A stretch of DNA of 5,169 nt from Paenibacillus sp. (GTDB lineage: Bacteria; Bacillota; Bacilli; Paenibacillales; Paenibacillaceae), in assembly GCA_029256665.1 (NCBI GenBank), contig JAQSXN010000348.1:1-5169 (forward strand). Direction: 5' to 3'. A program made the translations under genes and the position numbers. Every line of letters starts with the position of its first letter. The stretch's first letter is position 1. Below, one piece after another: positions 1 to 5,169 of this stretch. Below the pieces are notes generated by a model. It was not told where the DNA came from. It ran no database searches and saw only the letters and a list, made by a program, of their open reading frames with translations.

Positions 1-34
1 GCCAAACAAAAAATTAACGCTTAAATATTTTACG

Positions 35-80
35 AAATAGGCTCGTTCCGATCATCATCGGAGCGGGCCTATTTTATTTT
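35..80 (+). terminator. Rho-independent terminator of the upstream unit
   Basis: An 18-bp stem (35-52 with 57-74) closes on a CATC tetraloop. All 18 positions pair, two of them as G-U wobbles. TTTTATTTT (72-80) overlaps the end of the 3' arm and continues after it. On the other strand the T-run after the stem is only three bases, so the terminator points along +. It should end a transcript entering from the left. A reading frame with a stop at 22-24 lies just before it and may be the last codons of that gene, but too little is present to name it. Confidence 0.85.
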
Positions 81-297
81 GGAAAACTTTGCAGATCAAA
101 GATCAGTTATATGTGGTTACACGGTGACCGGACGTTATTGTCGAGGTATTACCGGGATTAGGCTAACTAGTTTTATATTTTCGTGTTTTTACAAGATGTG
201 GTAGAGTTATATGGGCACAACAGCCTAAAGATCCGTCTTTTACATAGAAAAAGCGGTCGGAATATGGGCATATAATCACAGGTTTGGAGGAAGAGAA
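81..297. other. Gene-free stretch before the lipoprotein gene
   Basis: About 217 AT-leaning bases with no credible coding frame. The only ATG-initiated frames are very short and lack a ribosome binding site. A small inverted repeat (115-120 with 124-129, one wobble) and a -10-like hexamer at 271-276 are the only structures I see. Confidence 0.5.
271..276 (+). promoter_or_regulatory. Possible -10 element for the lipoprotein gene
   Basis: A perfect TATAAT lies 21 nt before the ATG, but no acceptable -35 hexamer is found 16-18 nt upstream and there is no TGn extension. If used, transcription would start near 283, leaving a leader of only about 15 nt that begins just ahead of the GGAGG at 286-290. 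The real promoter may lie further upstream or belong to another sigma factor. Confidence 0.3.
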
Positions 298-1443
298 ATG
301 AAAAGGTGGACCAGAACAGGAGCCGCGGCAATCATCATCTTGATCTTATGCGCGGCGTGCGGCTCGGGCTCGAACGGCAATGAAACGAGGGGCAACATCA
401 GCGAGGCTCAGCCCGGCAACGAAAACAATGCCCCAACGCAAACGGATGCTCCTACGACGGAAACGCCGGAACCGAAACCGGAATACCCGTCCGTGTTTCA
501 AATCGGGGATACGCTCGTATATCCGGGACAATTCGAAATAAAGATGGTTTCCACGGAGTTTACCACGAAAGTAACGCCTTCCAATCCCGGCGATTACCAC
601 ACCTACTATGAAGTGGAGGATGCGGGAAAGGTTTACGTCCATAACGTTTATGAAGTGAAGAATCTGGGAGGACGTTCCGTTTCGGCGGACGAAATACTGG
701 ATGTAGATGTTCTGTACGACGGGACATATGAATATTCCGGATTTTGGACGATCGAAGAAGAGGGAGGATCCGATTTCACTTACACAAACATCACTTCCAT
801 CGATCCGCTGACAAGCGGCAAGCTGCACTTCCTATCGGAGGTGCCGCTGGAGGTGAAGGATAGCGGCAAATCGTTGGAATTCACGCTGAATGTCAACGGA
901 AAAAGCGCGACGGCGGGCACCGGCGGATCGGGCAGCGGAGCGACCCTTGTCATGGACGACGAGCAGGCGCTTGAAGAAAGAACGGAATGGAAGGCATATA
1001 CCTCTCTGCAAGCGGGAACGGCCGTGACGATCGACGGCTACGCCGAAATCGGCATTCTGAAAGCGGAACTGGCCACGAAGGTGGTGCCTCCCAAAGCAAG
1101 CGGCTATTATTCGTATTACGAAGTCAAGGATCAAGGAAAGATATATGCGCACGTCGCATTCTCGTTCAAAAATCTGTCCACGATCGGCAAAGACGCTTCC
1201 GAGGCGATGTCGCCCCGTCTGATCTATGACAATAAATACGAATATGAAGCCTTCTCGGCTGTGGAAGACGGTGGCGGAAGCGACTTCACGTATTCCAACC
1301 TTACAAGTATTGATCCGTTGTCCACCGAGAATATCCACTACATGTTCGAAATACCCGCAGCAGCCAAGAACTCAGGTAAACCAATCGTCGTAACGTTGCA
1401 GGTGGAAGGGAACTCCTACTATTACGAGTTTCCTAGCGCGTAA
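298..1443 (+). CDS. Secreted lipoprotein with two tandem copies of one domain
   Basis: The function is unknown. The start is supported by GGAGG at 286-290, seven bases before the ATG. The N-terminus is a lipoprotein signal: basic residues MKRWTR, a hydrophobic stretch (residues 8-19), then a lipobox-like Leu-Cys-Ala-Ala-Cys with the lipidated Cys at 21. Cys at the -3 position is unusual, as Leu is typical. Lipidation would tether the protein to the outer face of the membrane. Residues 22-64 are a low-complexity linker rich in Gly, Asn, Thr, Pro and Glu. Two homologous domains follow (about 66-201 and 236-371), joined by a Gly/Ser/Ala/Thr-rich linker around 203-217. They align without gaps at an offset of exactly 170 residues. 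Both carry YYEV, a KNL motif and a GGSDFTY-N-TSIDPL core (156-171 and 326-341). The pattern of beta-strand-like segments and the F/V-x-x-K-N-L motif recall Ig-like DUF4352-type domains of Gram-positive lipoproteins, but that assignment is a guess. No catalytic motif is visible. Confidence 0.85.
   Translation: MKRWTRTGAAAIIILILCAACGSGSNGNETRGNISEAQPGNENNAPTQTDAPTTETPEPKPEYPSVFQIGDTLVYPGQFEIKMVSTEFTTKVTPSNPGDYHTYYEVEDAGKVYVHNVYEVKNLGGRSVSADEILDVDVLYDGTYEYSGFWTIEEEGGSDFTYTNITSIDPLTSGKLHFLSEVPLEVKDSGKSLEFTLNVNGKSATAGTGGSGSGATLVMDDEQALEERTEWKAYTSLQAGTAVTIDGYAEIGILKAELATKVVPPKASGYYSYYEVKDQGKIYAHVAFSFKNLSTIGKDASEAMSPRLIYDNKYEYEAFSAVEDGGGSDFTYSNLTSIDPLSTENIHYMFEIPAAAKNSGKPIVVTLQVEGNSYYYEFPSA
535..1407 (+). 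repeat. Intragenic tandem domain duplication
   Basis: Codons 80-200 (535-897) and 250-370 (1045-1407) encode homologous segments at a constant 510-nt offset. By hand count about 53 of 121 aligned residues are identical, with no gaps. The best conserved block is residues 156-171 against 326-341. Nucleotide identity is clearly eroded, with many synonymous differences in that block, so the duplication is old and under protein-level constraint rather than a recent copy or assembly artefact. Confidence 0.85.
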
Positions 1444-1925
1444 TGTTCGCCCAGAATATCGCATGATGGAAGGACGGTTGCGGGAATCAACGGCTTCGCC
1501 AGCTCATAGACATGCCATTCCGGAATGTACCGAATCCAAGAATAGCCGAGCATAGCGTAGAAACGCTGCGCCTTGCCATTGTACGCATCGACGAACAGGC
1601 GGGCCATGCTGCACTGGCGAGACGCGGCATAAGCTTCGGCATGCGCCATCAGCAAGCTGCCGATGCCGAGTCCCTGATGCGCGGAGTGGGTGGCCAGCAT
1701 GTCGATCAATAATTGGCCGCCGAAGGCGGCGAAATGGACGAAAGCAACGGGAGGACCTTGCTTCGTCCTTGTCGCGACATAGGTCACGCCCCAGCGGAAG
1801 CGGTGGGGCAGCTCGCGCAACATGCGGGCATCGAGAGGCCTGGCGGTCGCGGACATCGGAATCAGCTCCGTGCGGATGAGGCGGACGAGCTCGGGATCGT
1901 CCTGCGGCTTGCGGGCTCTAATCAT
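1422..1925 (-). CDS. GNAT-family N-acetyltransferase
   Basis: A 167-residue protein, a normal length for a single GNAT domain. It should transfer an acetyl group from acetyl-CoA to an amine; the substrate cannot be read from the sequence. Motif A, which binds the CoA pyrophosphate, is Gln84-Gly-Leu-Gly-Ile-Gly89 (Q/RxxGxG/A), after the beta-4 strand around 71-78 and followed by helix 90-101. Motif B is seen as the strand LFVDAYN (110-116) and A119-x-x-FY-x-x-LGY128, the usual end of the fold. The frame is open upstream to an ATG at 1988, but the ATG at 1925 is preferred: GGAGGG precedes it by five bases, and the 1988 start would lie upstream of the promoter -35. The gene is convergent with the lipoprotein gene and its last 22 bp overlap that gene's 3' end. 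It is divergent from the ilv operon and no functional link to either neighbour is evident. It is probably monocistronic. Confidence 0.85.
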   Translation of the reverse strand: MIRARKPQDDPELVRLIRTELIPMSATARPLDARMLRELPHRFRWGVTYVATRTKQGPPVAFVHFAAFGGQLLIDMLATHSAHQGLGIGSLLMAHAEAYAASRQCSMARLFVDAYNGKAQRFYAMLGYSWIRYIPEWHVYELAKPLIPATVLPSCDILGEHYALGNS

Positions 1926-1930
1926 GGTGA

Positions 1931-1936
1931 CCCTCC
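1931..1936 (-). promoter_or_regulatory. Ribosome binding site fixing the acetyltransferase start
   Basis: On the minus strand this reads GGAGGG and ends five bases before the ATG at 1925. It selects this start over the in-frame ATG 21 codons upstream, which has no comparable site. Confidence 0.75.
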
Positions 1937-1954
1937 GGTTGCGGCGGCAAACGC

Positions 1955-1984
1955 AATATAGGCGCTGCTGCATGGAATTGCCAA
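1955..1984 (-). promoter_or_regulatory. Sigma-A type promoter for the acetyltransferase
   Basis: Read on the minus strand, a -35 of TTGGCA (1984-1979) and a -10 of TATATT (1960-1955) are separated by 18 bases. Each matches the consensus at five of six positions. The predicted start near 1948 gives a leader of roughly 23 nt containing the ribosome binding site at 1931-1936. Confidence 0.7.
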
Positions 1985-2062
1985 ACATAGGCTACACTAC
2001 TATATGTGCCGCGCCCATGGTTTGCGATTGAGGCATTGCGCAGAAATTCGCAGGATCGGTTC

Positions 2063-2091
2063 TTGACGTACCGTTCCAATCGGCATATAAT
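2063..2091 (+). promoter_or_regulatory. Sigma-A promoter of the ilvBNC operon
   Basis: TTGACG (2063-2068) and a perfect TATAAT (2086-2091) are separated by the ideal 17 bases. Transcription should start near 2097-2099, just before the T-box leader. The -35 is 78 bases from the -35 of the divergent acetyltransferase promoter, so the two units share a short control region. Confidence 0.88.
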
Positions 2092-2097
2092 AGTGAA

Positions 2098-2425
2098 AAG
2101 TCATATCAATCGGCAATGATGAGGACGAAGTGATAAGGGCCCTTTTGCTCAGAGAGCGTACGGATCAGCTGCAACCGACGCCAAAATCCCTTTTCTACGA
2201 GCTCACCTCGGAGCTATTCTCCTGAAAAGCGTCAAGCGTATTAGGGAGCATCGCAGGGCAAGCGTTACAGTGCCATGGTAGAACGTCGGAATGTGCACAG
2301 CGTTTCTAACCAATGGAGGTTATGTTTCGAGAGAGACGTAACGAATTCGGGTGGTACCACGGAAGCTAATCCTTTCGTCCCTTTCAGCAGATGATGCTGG
2401 AGGGACGAAAGGTTTTTTTGTTTTT
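2098..2425 (+). ncRNA. T-box riboswitch leader (branched-chain tRNA sensing)
   Basis: This is a tRNA-binding leader that permits read-through into ilvB when a cognate tRNA is uncharged. Stem I shows a GAGGACGAAGTGA 5' segment (2121-2133), with a base helix 2124-2127/2230-2233. The AGAGAG bulge is at 2151-2156, and a distal hairpin (2156-2163 with 2175-2181, one bulged A) has a GCTGCAA loop. CACCTCGGAGC (2204-2214) precedes the specifier region, and GAA is at 2224-2226. A plausible Stem III is 2301-2306/2333-2338 with inner helix 2307-2311/2318-2322. The T-box proper is GGGTGGTACCACGG (2349-2362). The antiterminator folds as 2349-2351/2379-2381 and 2359-2365/2372-2378, bulging UGGUACC (2352-2358); its UGGU pairs with an ACCA tRNA end. 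The specifier is not certain: CUC (Leu, 2219-2221) is preferred, with AUU (Ile, 2216-2218) the alternative. Bacillus subtilis ilv-leu is known to be controlled by a Leu-responsive T-box. Confidence 0.93.
2371..2425 (+). terminator. T-box regulated terminator before ilvB
   Basis: A perfect 12-bp stem (2371-2382 with 2401-2412) is extended by CAGCA/TGCTG (2385-2389 with 2395-2399), followed by TTTTTTTGTTTTT (2413-2425). Its 5' arm (2372-2381) is also the 3' half of the antiterminator, so the two folds exclude each other. This is the transcriptional switch of the leader. Confidence 0.93.
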
Positions 2426-2445
2426 CGAGAGGAGGAGGATGACTG

Positions 2446-4191
2446 ATGGCAACGCAAAGCGCAACGCTGAAGTCGAAGGAAGAATTAATGGAAAAGTTCT
2501 CTAAGCCCGAGGTGATCTCGGGATCGGAAATATTGCTTCGCAGTCTTCTGCTCGAGGGCGTGGATTGCGTGTTCGGTTATCCGGGCGGCGCCGTGTTGTA
2601 CATTTACGATGCCATGCACGGCAATCCGGACTTCAACCACGTTCTGACGCGGCACGAGCAAGGCGCGATTCACGCGGCTGACGGTTACGCCCGCGCAAGC
2701 GGCAAGGTTGGCGTATGTATCGCGACTTCGGGTCCCGGCGCGACGAACCTCGTAACGGGCATCGCCACCGCGTATATGGATTCCGTGCCGCTCGTCGTCA
2801 TTACGGGCAACGTCATCTCGACGCTGATCGGCTCCGACGCTTTCCAAGAAGCGGACATTACGGGCATCACCATGCCGATTACGAAACACAGCTACCTGGT
2901 ACGCGAAGTAGAAGAACTGCCGCGCGTCATCCGCGAAGCGTTCCATATCGCCAATACGGGGCGTAAAGGTCCGGTACTGATCGATATTCCGAAGGACGTA
3001 TCGGCGGCCCAAACGTTGTTCAAGCCGGTTACGGAAGTTAACATTCGCGGCTATAATCCGACGGTTAACCCGAATAAACTTCAAGTGGACAAAATGATCA
3101 AGGCCATTCAGGAAGCCGAACGCCCGGTCATTCTGGCAGGCGGCGGCGTTGTCTACTCCGGGGCGCACGAGGAATTGCTGGAGTTCGTAACGAAGACCGA
3201 AATTCCGATTACGACGACGCTGCTCGGACTCGGGGGCTTCCCGAGCGGGAACGAGCTGTGGATGGGCATGCCGGGCATGCACGGCACCTATACGGCGAAC
3301 ACGTCCATCCAAAAGGCGGATCTGCTCATTAATATCGGAGCGCGTTTCGATGACCGAGTTACGGGTAAGCTGTCCGGTTTCGCGCCGCTTGCCAAGATCG
3401 TCCATATCGACATCGATCCGGCCGAGATCGGCAAAAACGTGCCGACGGACATTCCGATCGTGGGCGACGTGAAGACGGTGCTGGCGATTGCCAACAAATC
3501 GGCCTTACGCGCCGGCAAGGCGGATGCCTGGAGAGCGCACATTCAAGCTTCCAAGAAACAATACCCGTTCACCTACAAGGATTCCGAGACGGAGCTGAAG
3601 CCGCAATGGGTCGTGGAGATGCTTCACGAGACGACGAACGGCGACGCGATCGTGACGACAGACGTTGGCCAGCATCAAATGTGGGCGGCGCAATATTACA
3701 ACTTCAACAAACCGCGTTCTTGGGTAACGTCCGGCGGTCTCGGCACGATGGGCTTCGGCTTCCCGTCCGCGATCGGCGCGCAGATGGCCAATCCGGATCG
3801 GGTCGTCGTATCGATCAACGGCGACGGCGGCATGCAGATGTGCGCCCAGGAGCTTGCGATTTGCGCGATCAACAACATTCCGGTCAAAGTCGTTATTCTG
3901 AACAATCAAGTGCTTGGCATGGTTCGCCAATGGCAGGAGCTCATTCACGAGAACCGGTTCAGCCATATCGACCTCGCCGGCAGCCCGGACTTCGTCAAGC
4001 TGTCCGAAGCATACGGCGTTAAGGGCTTCCGTGCTTCGAACAAAGCGGAAGCGCGCGCGGCGTGGGAAGAAGCGCTCCGCCATCCTGGCCCAGCCGTCGT
4101 GGAGTTCGTCGTCCGCAGAGACGAGAACGTCTATCCGATGGTAGCCCAAGGCAGCACCATTGACCAAATGATCATGGGGGATGCGGAATGA
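2446..4191 (+). CDS. ilvB: Acetohydroxyacid (acetolactate) synthase large, catalytic subunit
   Basis: This thiamine-diphosphate enzyme condenses two pyruvates to 2-acetolactate, or pyruvate with 2-oxobutyrate to 2-aceto-2-hydroxybutyrate. That is the first common step of valine, leucine and isoleucine synthesis, in the cytoplasm. At 581 residues it is full length. The N-terminal pyrimidine-binding domain (about 22-185) has FGYPGGAV (43-50), the catalytic Glu71 in RHEQGA, and ATSGPGATN. The central domain (about 215-350) has the FAD-associated GARFDDRVTGK (298-308). The C-terminal domain has the ThDP/Mg motif GDGG (459-462) through to Asn486-Asn487, then GMVRQWQ with Trp496, the conserved active-site-channel Trp. 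One oddity is Asn122 in ITGNV, where many homologues have Gln (TGQV). The start is set by GGAGGAGG (2431-2438), seven bases before the ATG. The gene lies directly after the T-box terminator and overlaps ilvN by 4 bp, so the two subunits should be co-translated. FAD and anabolic family features favour ilvB over the catabolic alsS. Confidence 0.98.
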   Translation: MATQSATLKSKEELMEKFSKPEVISGSEILLRSLLLEGVDCVFGYPGGAVLYIYDAMHGNPDFNHVLTRHEQGAIHAADGYARASGKVGVCIATSGPGATNLVTGIATAYMDSVPLVVITGNVISTLIGSDAFQEADITGITMPITKHSYLVREVEELPRVIREAFHIANTGRKGPVLIDIPKDVSAAQTLFKPVTEVNIRGYNPTVNPNKLQVDKMIKAIQEAERPVILAGGGVVYSGAHEELLEFVTKTEIPITTTLLGLGGFPSGNELWMGMPGMHGTYTANTSIQKADLLINIGARFDDRVTGKLSGFAPLAKIVHIDIDPAEIGKNVPTDIPIVGDVKTVLAIANKSALRAGKADAWRAHIQASKKQYPFTYKDSETELKPQWVVEMLHETTNGDAIVTTDVGQHQMWAAQYYNFNKPRSWVTSGGLGTMGFGFPSAIGAQMANPDRVVVSINGDGGMQMCAQELAICAINNIPVKVVILNNQVLGMVRQWQELIHENRFSHIDLAGSPDFVKLSEAYGVKGFRASNKAEARAAWEEALRHPGPAVVEFVVRRDENVYPMVAQGSTIDQMIMGDAE

Positions 4192-4676
4192 AGAAACATA
4201 CGATAGCAGTCATCGTGAATGACCAGCCCGGCGTTCTGCAGCGCGTATCCGGCTTGTTCGGACGCCGCGGCTTCAATATCGAGAGCATTACGGTAGGCAC
4301 GAGCGAAGAAGTCGGCTTGTCACGCATGGTCATCGTCACGTCGGGCGATGACCATACGCTGGAGCAGGTCACGAAGCAATTGTACAAGCTGATCGACGTC
4401 ATTAAAGTCGTGGATCTCAGCGCGAACGCGATGGTCGGACGCGAGCTGGCCTTGATCAAGGTCCATGCTGAGCCGGCCAGCAGACCGGAAATCATGGGCG
4501 TCGTCGAGACGTTCCGGGCGGCGGTAGTCGATATCGGCACGCACTCGTTGATGGTTCAAGTCGTGGGCGACACCGAGAAGATCGATGCCATGATCGAGCT
4601 GATGAAGCCTTATGGCATCCGCGAACTTTCGCGCACTGGTGTTACCGCGCTTAACCGCGGTAACGTAAAGCAATAA
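4188..4676 (+). CDS. ilvN: Acetohydroxyacid synthase small, regulatory subunit
   Basis: This is the regulatory partner of IlvB; subunits of this family raise catalytic activity and confer feedback inhibition, usually by valine. It is also called ilvH in Bacillus. The 162-residue length is typical. The ACT domain (about 4-78) begins with beta strand TIAVIVND, then PGVLQRVSGLFGRRGFNIES (14-33), the loop and helix that form the effector site. The C-terminal subunit domain (about 83-158) has RELALIKV (85-92), ETFRAAVVDIG and the ending PYGIRELSRTGVTAL (141-155). At the start of the effector loop the residue is Asp12, where Bacillus subtilis and E. coli IlvH have Asn. Initiation overlaps the ilvB stop as ATGA. 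Only a weak G-rich site (4176-4181) precedes it, which points to translational coupling and matched subunit output. Confidence 0.97.
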   Translation: MKKHTIAVIVNDQPGVLQRVSGLFGRRGFNIESITVGTSEEVGLSRMVIVTSGDDHTLEQVTKQLYKLIDVIKVVDLSANAMVGRELALIKVHAEPASRPEIMGVVETFRAAVVDIGTHSLMVQVVGDTEKIDAMIELMKPYGIRELSRTGVTALNRGNVKQ

Positions 4677-4693
4677 TATTTTTAGCGTATTGA

Positions 4694-5169
<476 letters not shown>

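Noticed and set aside
1..24. Last codons of an upstream gene ending in TAA at 22-24
   Set aside because: The position 11 bases before a terminator is suggestive, but seven codons cannot establish a coding frame. Another frame also stays open to a stop inside the terminator.
111..161. Short frame starting at ATG 111 (16 codons) in the first intergenic region
   Set aside because: It has no ribosome binding site, no promoter at a useful distance and no recognisable peptide, so it is expected by chance.
1926..1988. N-terminal extension of the acetyltransferase to the ATG at 1988
   Set aside because: It would begin upstream of the -35 hexamer of its own promoter and has no ribosome binding site, while the ATG at 1925 has GGAGGG at good spacing. 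The extra 21 residues do not look like part of a GNAT fold.
2035..2049. Possible CodY box (AATTTTCNGAAAATT-like) upstream of the ilv promoter
   Set aside because: CodY control of ilv operons is known in Bacillus, but the best hand alignment, around CAGAAATT, matches only about 9 of 15 positions, nearly all in one half. That is too weak to call.
2135..2144. Ten-base perfect palindrome AAGGGCCCTT in the leader
   Set aside because: It has no loop and lies inside Stem I of the T-box, where its bases are likely used in the leader fold. There is no sign of a separate operator role.
2439..2504. Out-of-frame ATG seven bases before the ilvB start, opening a 21-codon frame
   Set aside because: It lies immediately after the GGAGGAGG site, too close for normal initiation, while the ilvB ATG is optimally spaced. 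The peptide has no leader-like run of branched-chain codons, and the T-box already explains regulation.
2485..3405. Long open frame on the minus strand inside ilvB (306 codons), and other antisense frames over ilvB/ilvN
   Set aside because: These are shadows of strongly biased coding sequence. The proteins are Arg-rich and have no recognisable domain, and the plus-strand genes are unambiguous.

Overview
The window looks like chromosomal DNA from a low-to-mid GC endospore-forming Firmicute, most likely Paenibacillaceae (Paenibacillus, Cohnella or a relative). The grounds are strong GGAGG-type ribosome binding sites, sigma-A type promoters, a tRNA-sensing T-box leader, and IlvB/IlvN/IlvC proteins of Bacillales character. 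The genus is inferred from protein flavour and was not tested by a search.

Layout. Positions 1-80 hold the tail of an upstream transcription unit, closed by a strong rho-independent terminator (35-80). A roughly 217-base gene-free stretch follows, with one possible -10 element close to the next start. At 298-1443 (+) lies a secreted lipoprotein made of two tandem copies of one domain, which I do not recognise by name. Convergent to it, and overlapping its 3' end by 22 bp, is a GNAT-family N-acetyltransferase (1422-1925, -). Its start is fixed by a ribosome binding site and a near-consensus promoter. Positions 1926-2445 contain no gene: they hold that minus-strand promoter, a divergent sigma-A promoter (2063-2091), and a complete T-box leader of about 320 nt with antiterminator and terminator.

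The rest is the start of a branched-chain amino acid operon. It contains ilvB (acetohydroxyacid synthase large subunit), ilvN (its ACT-domain regulatory subunit, overlapping ilvB by 4 bp as ATGA), and the first 112 codons of ilvC (ketol-acid reductoisomerase), which runs off the window. Together these give the first two common steps of valine/leucine/isoleucine synthesis. The leader couples transcription to an uncharged branched-chain tRNA, probably Leu. IlvN should add end-product feedback on the enzyme.

The most notable non-coding signal is a 72-nt, almost fully paired stem-loop in the 155-base ilvN-ilvC gap (4730-4801). It has no terminator T-tract, and its 5' arm can alternatively pair with a small upstream hairpin. 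It is a good candidate for an mRNA processing or stability element that sets ilvC expression apart from ilvBN. I found no mobile element, CRISPR array, rRNA or tRNA, and nothing that amounts to an undescribed multi-gene system.
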